13,467 nucleotides of DNA from a bacterium (GTDB lineage Bacteria; UBP13; UBA5359): assembly GCA_028685295.1 (NCBI GenBank), contig JAQUEL010000054.1, positions 1 to 13,467 on the forward strand, given 5' to 3'. Position 1 is the stretch's first letter. Each line of letters opens with the position of its first letter. The position numbers and the translations under genes were made by a program. Shown in pieces: positions 5,472-12,564 of the stretch. The notes beneath the pieces are model-generated. The model saw nothing but the letters and a program-made list of their open reading frames with translations, was not told the DNA's origin and made no database searches.

Positions 5472-6649
5472 GGGTTGTTGCCGAAACCGCTAATGGAGCT
5501 GTAGCTGAGGCCATGCGCCAGATAGAGCCGCATGTAGTGGCGGCTTACCCCATAACACCGCAAACGGAGGTGGTGGAGGAATTTGCCGGGTATGTCAGTG
5601 ACGGCCGGGTCCGTACTAGGTTTGTTCCGGTAGAGAGCGAACACTCCGCCATGAGCATCTGTGTCGGGGCTTCAGCTGCCGGTGCCAGGGTGATTACCGC
5701 TACTTCCTCTCAGGGACTGGCCTATATGTGGGAGATGCTCTATATTGCTTCCGGCAATCGCCTGCCCATCGTTATGGCCCTGGTGAATAGAGCTCTGAGC
5801 GCTCCTATAAATATTCATTGTGACCATAGCGATAGTATGGGTGCCAGAGACTCCGGCTGGATACAGATTTATTGCCGTGATGCTCAGGAGGTCTACGATA
5901 CTTTCATACAAGCTTTACCAATTGCCGAGCATGAAGATGTCCGCTTGCCGGTTATGGTCTGTTACGACGGCTTTATTGTCAGTCACTCTCTGGCCAGGAT
6001 AGAGATGATGACGGATGAAAGGGTCAGGGATTTTATCGGCTCTTACAAAGCTGTATATCCGTTGCTTGATCGGGATCATCCTGTCATCTATGGTCCGTTG
6101 GTGCTGTACGATTATTATATGGAGTTCAAACGGCAGCAGGCGGAGGCTATGAACCGGGCTTTGGAGGTAGTATTTGAGATAGGAAAACGCTTTGGTAAGA
6201 TCAGCGGCAGAAGCTATGGTCTGGTAAGCAGTTATCGCATGGAGGATGCTGATATAGCTTTGGCGGCTCTCTCCTCCACAGCCCGTACGGCCGAGGTTAT
6301 AGCCGATGAGCTTCGTGATCAGGGTATCCGTGCCGGAGTGATCAGTCCTCGGCTCTTCCGGCCGTTTCCGGCTAAGGCCTTGCTTCAGGCATTGGGTGGC
6401 ATAAAGGTGCTTGGAGTACTTGACCGGGCTGATTCCATCGGAGCCGGCATGGCGCCGCTGGCGGCTGATATAGGGGCGGCCCTTCAATCGGCCGGGAGCA
6501 ATATCAGGCTCTATAACCGTGTCTACGGACTGGGCGGCAGAGATTTGACCTTGAGCGATCTCAAGAGTTTTTTTCTGTCCCTGGAGCGTGCCGGACAAGG
6601 GAAGGAAATGCCGGCTCATTTTGGTTATCTTGGTGTAAGGGAGGATTGA
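5468..6649 (+). CDS. porA: Pyruvate:ferredoxin oxidoreductase, alpha subunit
   Basis: The 393-residue protein has the usual PorA length. AAYPITPQTEVVEEF (residues 25-39) is the pyrimidine/substrate-side motif, followed by VESEHSAMSICVGASAAGAR with the conserved Glu of ESEHSA (56-61). TATSSQGLAYMWEMLYIASG, RALSAPINIHCDHSD and RDSGWIQIYCRDAQEVYD are near-consensus for the POR alpha chain. The C-terminal domain II covers roughly 260-370. With PorB it forms the TPP-dependent catalytic core. The start has AAAGGAGG (5453-5460) at 7 nt and overlaps the porD stop (ATGA). Pyruvate is the most likely substrate from motif similarity and PorD type; other 2-oxoacids cannot be excluded. Confidence 0.94.
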   Translation: MRVVAETANGAVAEAMRQIEPHVVAAYPITPQTEVVEEFAGYVSDGRVRTRFVPVESEHSAMSICVGASAAGARVITATSSQGLAYMWEMLYIASGNRLPIVMALVNRALSAPINIHCDHSDSMGARDSGWIQIYCRDAQEVYDTFIQALPIAEHEDVRLPVMVCYDGFIVSHSLARIEMMTDERVRDFIGSYKAVYPLLDRDHPVIYGPLVLYDYYMEFKRQQAEAMNRALEVVFEIGKRFGKISGRSYGLVSSYRMEDADIALAALSSTARTAEVIADELRDQGIRAGVISPRLFRPFPAKALLQALGGIKVLGVLDRADSIGAGMAPLAADIGAALQSAGSNIRLYNRVYGLGGRDLTLSDLKSFFLSLERAGQGKEMPAHFGYLGVRED

Positions 6650-6652
6650 CCT

Positions 6653-7588
6653 ATGGTAATCAAATTGAGAGAGATATCCAAGAAGAAGCCGCTCTTTACC
6701 GGTGGTCACCGGCTCTGTGCGGGCTGTGGGGCAGCCGTTATTGCACGCCAGGTCATGAATATGGTGGATGAGCCGGTGGTCATAGGTAACGGCACCGGAT
6801 GCCTGGAGGTTACTACATCTATCTATCCTTTCAGCAGTTGGAATGTTTCTTGGATACATAGCGCCTTTCCCAATACTGCCTCTACCATAGCCGGAGTGGA
6901 ATCTGCCTGGAGGGCACTTCGTGATTTTGGAGAAATGAAAGATAATTATCGTTTTATTGCTTTTGCCGGCGACGGGGGTACTTACGATATTGGGCTACAG
7001 GCCCTATCCGGGGCGATAGAGCGTGGCCACAGGTTTTTATACGTATGCTATAACAACCAGGCATATATGAACACCGGCTATCAGCGCTCCGGTGCTACTC
7101 CGGCATCCAGTTGGAGCAGCACTACTCCCGTAGGTACAAAACAGAAGGGCAAACCGGGGCGCAGCAAGGACCTGACCGCTATTACGGCCGCTCACAAAAT
7201 ACCGTATGTCGCTCAGGCATCGCCTGGATTCTGGAACGATCTTATGCTTAAAGTAGAGCGGGCATTGCAGATAGACGGGCCGTCGTTCATAAATGTCATC
7301 CAGCCTTGTATCCCGGGGTGGGGTATTCTTCCCCGTGATTCCATGAGGCTGGCCAAGCTGGCTGTAGATACTTGCTACTGGCCTTTATACGAAATAATCG
7401 ACGGGCGGGAGTGCACTATTAATTATCATCCCAAACAGAAGCTGCCGTTGACGGAATTTCTCTCTCTCCAAAAGAGGTTCAAGCATTTGCTCAAGGATGA
7501 GAACAGGGCGCTGTTGGAGGAACTTCAGGCCGAAGTGGATACCGATTGGGAGATGCTTATGATGCGATGCGTAGGCAGCCTCAGATGA
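6653..7588 (+). CDS. porB: Pyruvate:ferredoxin oxidoreductase, beta subunit (TPP and [4Fe-4S])
   Basis: The protein has 311 residues. The TPP/Mg motif is GDGGTYDIGLQAL (G106-D107-G108) ending in YNNQAYMNTGYQ (N134-N135). The four cysteines that bind the proximal cluster in PorB are all present: C22 and C25 (CAGCGAAV), C50 (GTGCLEV) and C219 (QPCIPGWG). QRSGATPASSW after the NN motif is typical of POR. AGGGAGG (6638-6644) lies 8 nt before the ATG, 3 bp after the porA stop. It completes a full set of POR subunits, so the enzyme should be functional. No ferredoxin gene is linked in the window. A tiny ORF overlaps its stop codon. Confidence 0.95.
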   Translation: MVIKLREISKKKPLFTGGHRLCAGCGAAVIARQVMNMVDEPVVIGNGTGCLEVTTSIYPFSSWNVSWIHSAFPNTASTIAGVESAWRALRDFGEMKDNYRFIAFAGDGGTYDIGLQALSGAIERGHRFLYVCYNNQAYMNTGYQRSGATPASSWSSTTPVGTKQKGKPGRSKDLTAITAAHKIPYVAQASPGFWNDLMLKVERALQIDGPSFINVIQPCIPGWGILPRDSMRLAKLAVDTCYWPLYEIIDGRECTINYHPKQKLPLTEFLSLQKRFKHLLKDENRALLEELQAEVDTDWEMLMMRCVGSLR

Positions 7589-7665
7589 AGCCGGCGGTTC
7601 TATATATGGATGCTCAAGCGCTTGGAGTAGGATATAGCGATGCCATGGCGAATATTATATTATAG
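7585..7665 (+). CDS. Possible 26-codon ORF overlapping the porB stop
   Basis: ATG 7585 overlaps the porB TGA in an ATGA junction, the same coupling used at 2214, 5034 and 5468. The product reads MKPAVLYMDAQALGVGYSDA plus six residues, ending at TAG 7663-7665. It has no recognisable domain. It may be a small coupled peptide, the start of a gene truncated by deletion, or chance. There is no clear Shine-Dalgarno, as expected if translation is by re-initiation only. Confidence 0.2.
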   Translation: MKPAVLYMDAQALGVGYSDAMANIIL

Positions 7666-7670
7666 GCCTG

Positions 7671-7707
7671 ATACCTTAACATAATAGCTATTATCCGATA
7701 TAGGTAT
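7671..7707. promoter_or_regulatory. Nested inverted repeats upstream of the hybrid kinase, possible weak promoter
   Basis: ATAATAGCTATTAT (7681-7694) is a perfect 14-bp palindrome. It sits between ATACCT (7671-7676) and AGGTAT (7702-7707), which are also inverted repeats. TTAACA (7676-7681) and TATAGG (7699-7704), 17 bp apart, could be a promoter with the palindrome inside its spacer. The -10 match is only 4/6. The structure could instead be a weak end to the por transcript, though no T-tract follows. Confidence 0.35.
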
Positions 7708-7778
7708 TAATAGCGGCTGAATTTAAATGTAGGAATCTGGCTGGAGGATTCCGCATTCGGGGTGGGAGAAAGCGGATA

Positions 7779-9830
7779 GTGTTTCCTTACTGTTTTTCAG
7801 ACCTGGTGGATTCAGAGCGTCTGAAGGAGTTACTGGAGAGTTTCAGCGTCATTGCCGGCGTGGCGGTGGCAATCTTTGATCCCGATGACAAGACACTGAT
7901 TGCAGCAGGTTGGCAGGAGATATGTACCCGGTTCCATAGGGCCTCTCCGCTAACTGCTGTTCGTTGCCAGGAAAGCGATGCCCGGATCAAGAAAAAATCG
8001 CATACCGATATCGGCACGGGCTACCGATGTCCAAACGGTCTCTTTGACTATGCCTGTCCTATTATTATTGAGGGAGCTCATTTAGCTACTCTTTTTATCG
8101 GCCAGTTTTTTTTAGAACCTCCGGATGAAGGCTTTTTTAGACAGCAAGCCAGGGATTTTGGTTTTAATGAGCAGGAATATATAAGGGCATTGCATAAAGT
8201 ACCGGTTCTATCTGAAGATAGTATAACAACCGTTCTTCGCTTTATCACCGGATTATCCAGTATTCTGGTTCATATGGGGCTTGAGCGCCTGAGAAACCTC
8301 AAGGTTGCTGAAGAGGCTATTGTAACTGAAAAAGCTCTGCAGAAGAGCCGGGAGAGGTATCGTGCTTTCGTGGAGTCTACCGTAGATATGGTCTTTCTCA
8401 AGGATGAAAACTTCAGATATACAATGGTTAACAAGAGCCTGGCGGATTTTTTCGGCAGAAGTGAGGAGGAGATACTCGGTAGCAAAGATCACGATTTTAT
8501 GCCGGCAGATGTTGCCGAGACCTACCGTAAATCCGATTTGAGGGCTATCCGGGCAGGTTGTGTAGTTGTTGAAGAAGGGACTATAGGCAACAGATTTTTC
8601 GAAGCGAGAAAATACCCGGTAATACTTGATAACGGATATACAGGCGTCGGCGGATATATTAGGGATGTGACGGAAAAAAGGCAGTTGGAAGAGCAGATGC
8701 TTCAGACTTCGAAGCTGGAATCCTTGGGTAAGCTGGCCGGCGGCGTTGCTCATGAATTCAACAATCTGCTTACTGGAATAATCGGTTATACTCAGTTGAT
8801 AATGCAAAGCCGGACGGCGGATGATCCGGTGCTGGCAGATCTCAATCAGGTTCTGCAATTGAGCAACCGTGCTACGGAGTTGACCGGACAACTTTTGGCT
8901 TTTGGCCGGGGACAGGCGGTATTGCCGAGGATAATCGATATCAATGATGTAGTGGACAAAACATTAAAGATGATAAAACATCTTATCGGTGAGGATATTA
9001 CGCTGAAATTTAAACCGGATCCTGATCTTCGTAGCGTTAAGATTGATCCCGGGCAGATAGAGCAGGTGCTGATGAATCTGGCTCTTAACTCGCGTGATGC
9101 TATGCCTGAAGGCGGTATTTTGTCTATGGAAACAATGAATGTAATTCTGGATCAGGAGTTTGTAGCCAGGCATGCCGGCAGCCGGGAGGGCGAATATGTT
9201 ATGTTGGCAGTGACTGATAATGGTAGCGGTATGAACCGAGAAACGATGGAGCATATCTTTGATCCGTTTTTCACCACCAAAGAAGTGGGACATGGAACCG
9301 GCCTGGGCTTGGCTATGGTTTACGGCATCGTTAAGCAGCATAATGGTTGCATTTACGCTGATAGCGTTCCGGGAGAGGGCACTCTTTTTCGGATATATCT
9401 CCCACAAGCTGATCAAGATGCCGAGGTTATTGAAACGAGTATCGTTAAAGTAGAATCACTTACCGGTAACGAGACTATACTTCTGGTAGAGGATGAGGAG
9501 CAATTGCGTGTTCTGATAGAGCGTATACTGAAAGAGATGGGATATAATGTATATGTTGCAATCTGTCCATCCGAGGCGGAGTCTTTGTTTGTGAAGTACG
9601 CGGGTAGGATAGATCTTTTACTTACCGATATGATCATGCCGGAATGTGACGGCCGTACTCTGTATAATAGATTGTTAGAGAAAATGGCTAGCCTTAAAGC
9701 ACTCTTTATGTCCGGTTATGTGGCGACAATTCCTAGCGGAATAGGGGATAATTATATCCGAAAGCCTTTCATGCCGGATGAATTATACTGCAAAGTGAGA
9801 AATGTTCTGGATGGCCGCCGGCAGGTTTGA
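7779..9830 (+). CDS. Hybrid sensor histidine kinase: PocR-PAS-HisKA-HATPase-receiver
   Basis: The 683-residue protein starts at GTG, with GGGAG (7764-7768) 10 nt upstream. Residues 8-165 resemble the PocR ligand domain ([18 protein letters not shown]; cysteines C49, C63, C84, C93; [10 protein letters not shown]), a cytoplasmic small-molecule sensor. A coiled linker (about 165-195) and a PAS domain (about 195-305, ending [17 protein letters not shown]) follow. The phospho-acceptor is H325 in [14 protein letters not shown], of the NtrB-like class. The ATPase boxes are N437 ([11 protein letters not shown]), D480-N-G-S-G and G504-H-G-T-G-L-G-L. The C-terminal receiver (about 555-680) has E571/D572, phospho-site D617 ([12 protein letters not shown]) and K662 (IRKPF). 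No transmembrane segment or DNA-binding output is present, so a separate response regulator or phosphotransfer protein outside the window is needed. It lies next to the por operon but is separated by 190 bp with its own putative control region. Confidence 0.92.
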   Translation: MFPYCFSDLVDSERLKELLESFSVIAGVAVAIFDPDDKTLIAAGWQEICTRFHRASPLTAVRCQESDARIKKKSHTDIGTGYRCPNGLFDYACPIIIEGAHLATLFIGQFFLEPPDEGFFRQQARDFGFNEQEYIRALHKVPVLSEDSITTVLRFITGLSSILVHMGLERLRNLKVAEEAIVTEKALQKSRERYRAFVESTVDMVFLKDENFRYTMVNKSLADFFGRSEEEILGSKDHDFMPADVAETYRKSDLRAIRAGCVVVEEGTIGNRFFEARKYPVILDNGYTGVGGYIRDVTEKRQLEEQMLQTSKLESLGKLAGGVAHEFNNLLTGIIGYTQLIMQSRTADDPVLADLNQVLQLSNRATELTGQLLAFGRGQAVLPRIIDINDVVDKTLKMIKHLIGEDITLKFKPDPDLRSVKIDPGQIEQVLMNLALNSRDAMPEGGILSMETMNVILDQEFVARHAGSREGEYVMLAVTDNGSGMNRETMEHIFDPFFTTKEVGHGTGLGLAMVYGIVKQHNGCIYADSVPGEGTLFRIYLPQADQDAEVIETSIVKVESLTGNETILLVEDEEQLRVLIERILKEMGYNVYVAICPSEAESLFVKYAGRIDLLLTDMIMPECDGRTLYNRLLEKMASLKALFMSGYVATIPSGIGDNYIRKPFMPDELYCKVRNVLDGRRQV

Positions 9831-9921
9831 CACCGTTTTCATATCAGGAATGTTTTGTGCAGCCGTAGCCGTAAAAAGCTGTTAGGATATTGCCTGCAAC
9901 GGCAAATAGAGGTGGCTGCCA

Positions 9922-11286
9922 ATGCTTTTCCAACGCGTCGAATCTGAGGGACTGGCACATTATTCATATATTGTGGGCAATCATAATGAAGCATTCGTTA
10001 TTGATCCACGACGTGACGTCGATGCTTATTTAGAAACGGCGTCTCGTAGCGGATACAGAATAAGATATGTGCTTGAAACTCACAGGCATGAAGATTTCGT
10101 AACCGGATCACTTGAATTGGCGGTACAGGCAGAAGCCGAATTATGGCATGCGGACACTCAATGGGATTATCGTTTCGGTCAGGGTGTTCGTGATGGGCAA
10201 ACCTGGGAAGTGGGCGGGCTTAGGCTGCAAGCTATACATGCTCCGGGACATACTCCGGGATTGATGTGTTACCTGCTTTATGATCCAGAGGGGGTTCCAT
10301 GGATTCTATTTAGCGGTGATGCGCTCTTTGCCGGTGATGTCGGGCGTATGGATCTGATGGGGCGTGAAAGATTACCGGAAATGGCGGGGCTGATGTATGA
10401 TACGCTCTTTAACCGTATTCTGCAATTGGATGATGGTACTATCGTCTGCCCTGCTCACGGATTCGGTTCTATCTGCGGAGCATCCATTGCTGATCGGTCA
10501 TGGACTACTATAGGTCTGGAACGTAAATATAACTCCCGCTTGCGTTATACCGATAGGTCTGCCTTTATTGCTGCCGCTCAATTGCTGGAACGGCCGCCCT
10601 ATTTTAATCGGATGGAGAGCCTCAATATTGAGGGGCCTCCGCTGCTGGGAACACTGCCTGTGCCTGTGCCGCTTACGCCTGATGATTTTGCTGTCAGAAG
10701 AGATCACGGTTTTCTACTGGATACCAGAATGGAATTAGGGTTTGGTGCAGCTCACATTCCCGGAGCGCTGTCAATATGGCTTAAGGGTTTGCCGGGTTTT
10801 GCCGGATGGTTCGTTTCATATGACAGACCTATTCTGATGGTTAATGAAACAGATGATGATGCTGAGAGAGCAGTACGGTATCTTATCCGGCTCGGTTACG
10901 ATAATATAGAGGCTCGGCTTGCAGGTGATATGCTTGCCTGGCATAAATCCGGTCGTGAAAGTCAGACCGTGGCGATGGTAAAAGTTCAGGACCTTTGCCG
11001 GCGTCTTGACGCCGAGGAGCATATCCGGATACTGGATGTACGCAGTCAGGAGGAACTGGATGAGGGTGGCCGTATTCCCGGTGCATATCATATCCCCATC
11101 ACAGATATCCTCGATCGGATAGATGAAATACCGAAGGATAAAAGCGTCTATGTTATTTGCAGCAGCGGGTTGTGTTCAATGATTATCATCAGTTTATTGC
11201 GGGCCAAAGGGTGGAATAATTTAGTTGAAGTCCTTGGCGGCGTAGCCGGATGGCGCTCCAAGGCTTATCCCTTATTTGAAAAGTGA
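9922..11286 (+). CDS. MBL-fold/rhodanese/rhodanese protein, CstB-like persulfide dioxygenase-sulfurtransferase
   Basis: The 454-residue protein starts 6 nt after GAGGTGG (9909-9915). The N-terminal metallo-beta-lactamase domain (1-240) has THRHEDFVTG (H54, H56, D58; F59 replaces the usual His), H110 in PGHTPG, D133 in SGDALFAGD and H179 in PAHGFGS. In ETHE1-type persulfide dioxygenases the mononuclear iron is held by the equivalents of H54, H110 and D133. A first rhodanese-like domain (about 260-345, LLDTRMELGFGAAHIPGA) lacks the active cysteine (VNETDD, N308). The second (about 355-454, ILDVRSQEELDEG) has C413 in CSSGLCS. MBL, pseudo-rhodanese and rhodanese in this order at about 450 residues is the architecture of staphylococcal CstB, which oxidises low-molecular-weight persulfides. 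It ends in a double stop (TGATAA). No sulfide/persulfide regulator or transporter is adjacent. Confidence 0.85.
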   Translation: MLFQRVESEGLAHYSYIVGNHNEAFVIDPRRDVDAYLETASRSGYRIRYVLETHRHEDFVTGSLELAVQAEAELWHADTQWDYRFGQGVRDGQTWEVGGLRLQAIHAPGHTPGLMCYLLYDPEGVPWILFSGDALFAGDVGRMDLMGRERLPEMAGLMYDTLFNRILQLDDGTIVCPAHGFGSICGASIADRSWTTIGLERKYNSRLRYTDRSAFIAAAQLLERPPYFNRMESLNIEGPPLLGTLPVPVPLTPDDFAVRRDHGFLLDTRMELGFGAAHIPGALSIWLKGLPGFAGWFVSYDRPILMVNETDDDAERAVRYLIRLGYDNIEARLAGDMLAWHKSGRESQTVAMVKVQDLCRRLDAEEHIRILDVRSQEELDEGGRIPGAYHIPITDILDRIDEIPKDKSVYVICSSGLCSMIIISLLRAKGWNNLVEVLGGVAGWRSKAYPLFEK

Positions 11287-11355
11287 TAAGCCAGGAGTTC
11301 GGCCCGGAGGCTCTTCCTGATTGACCGGATTCTTTTTCCGTGATAGCCTAAATAT

Positions 11356-12564
11356 GTGAAGACTATTTTAAGGCATATACCATCGTTGTTCATACTCAAA
11401 AAATGGACCCGGCTTCTCTCTATCTCCATTTCTTTATATCTCTTTGTTTTACTTATCTTTCCCTGTCCGGCGTCTCTTCTTTCGTTTTCGTATGTTCAGA
11501 ATGCTGCCGCTTCCGCAACGGCTGGAACGCAGCAGCCAAAAGCTGCCGATAGAGGGGCTGCCGAAGATACCAAGGTAGGAAAAAGTGCTGCCGAAGAGGT
11601 GGAAAAGGCTTTCAAGATAGTGAAAGACCCTGAGATGCAATCACGTCTTGAAGAGATAGGTAACCGCCTGGTAAGGGCTACAGGAGATAGGCGCTTTGAA
11701 TTTCATTTTAAAATCCTTGAAGAGAAGGCTGGAGCCAATGCCTTTGCTCTTCCCGGAGGCTTTATCTATGTCGGCGTTTCTCTTATGCACCGGCTGCGTA
11801 CAGAACATGAGTTAGCCGGAGTATTAGGGCATGAGATTGCTCACGTAGTTCTAAGGCATGGGAAGAAGCAACAGGAGCAGGGGGCCAAATATAGTTGGTA
11901 TGCTCTGGCGGCACTTATCCTGACTCAGGATACACGGGTGGCTGCTATAAGCACTCTCCTGCTGATGGATAAATTAAGCACCTACAGCGTTGAAATGGAA
12001 AAGGAAGCTGATCGAACAGCAATAGGATATGTAATATCCGCCGGTTATGATCCCGTTGGGTTGCTGACCTTTCTTGAACATCTCTCCAAAAGCGCTACAG
12101 GTTTGGTGGATAATATGGGTGTTTACCAGACCCATCCCTATTCTGATGAGCGTATAGCTCTTGTCAAGCAGGAATTGAAGGTGCGTTCAATTCCTCTTAC
12201 TTGGCGGCGGGCCAGCGGTAGATTCATTGTTAGCTATAAAGGCTTTGCAGATGGCGGGGCTGGGGTGCTGGTAGACGATAAAGCGGTCTTTTATCTGGCC
12301 GATATCGATGATCAATCCGCTATGCAACGGGCCGGCAAGATCGCTGCTCGTCTTAATGAGGAGCTGGATAGATCACCTCAGATACGTGATGTGACAGTAG
12401 ATATACAAGGCCCGAAAGCAATCATCTCTCTCGGGGGGCGGGAGTTGGCCATACTCAATCAACATGATGCCATCCTGGCAGGCAAGGATCTGAAAACTAT
12501 AGTTGATACCGTAACCACATCACTGAAGGATATTATCTGGCGGATGATTCTGGACCGCTGGTGA
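11356..12564 (+). CDS. Exported M48-family zinc metalloprotease with extra C-terminal domain
   Basis: The 402-residue protein starts at GTG, with no clear Shine-Dalgarno, so the exact start is uncertain. A basic, then strongly hydrophobic N-terminus (KKWTRLLSISISLYLFVLLIF) is a signal peptide or anchor, followed by an Ala/Gln-rich linker to about residue 85. The M48 domain has HEIAH at 159-163 (zinc H159 and H163, catalytic E160). EKEADR at 215-220 gives E215 as the likely third zinc ligand and D219. FALPGGFIYVGVSLM and THPYSDERI are typical of the BepA/YcaL/LoiP-like exported branch. After about residue 290 an additional ~110-residue domain has pattern FIVSYKGFADGGAGVLVDD, AVFYLADI, RAGKIAARLNEEL, LAILNQHDA, resembling the soluble domain ahead of some MscS-type channels. 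Likely envelope protein quality control. The 3' end overlaps the opposing phosphatase gene. Confidence 0.85.
   Translation: MKTILRHIPSLFILKKWTRLLSISISLYLFVLLIFPCPASLLSFSYVQNAAASATAGTQQPKAADRGAAEDTKVGKSAAEEVEKAFKIVKDPEMQSRLEEIGNRLVRATGDRRFEFHFKILEEKAGANAFALPGGFIYVGVSLMHRLRTEHELAGVLGHEIAHVVLRHGKKQQEQGAKYSWYALAALILTQDTRVAAISTLLLMDKLSTYSVEMEKEADRTAIGYVISAGYDPVGLLTFLEHLSKSATGLVDNMGVYQTHPYSDERIALVKQELKVRSIPLTWRRASGRFIVSYKGFADGGAGVLVDDKAVFYLADIDDQSAMQRAGKIAARLNEELDRSPQIRDVTVDIQGPKAIISLGGRELAILNQHDAILAGKDLKTIVDTVTTSLKDIIWRMILDRW

Noticed and set aside
5915-6859. Long minus-strand open frame (314 codons) opposite porA/porB
   Set aside because: It is antisense to two certain genes, crosses their boundary, and its translation has no domain signature; it is a codon-bias shadow.
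9831-9908. Terminator between the kinase and the CstB-like gene
   Set aside because: Only a 5-bp stem (TTGCC/GGCAA at 9890-9905) is visible, with no T-tract.
11321-11349. Promoter TTGACC-17-TAGCCT giving a nearly leaderless protease mRNA
   Set aside because: The -10 matches only 3 of 6 consensus bases; too weak to list as a feature although it would fit the missing ribosome binding site.
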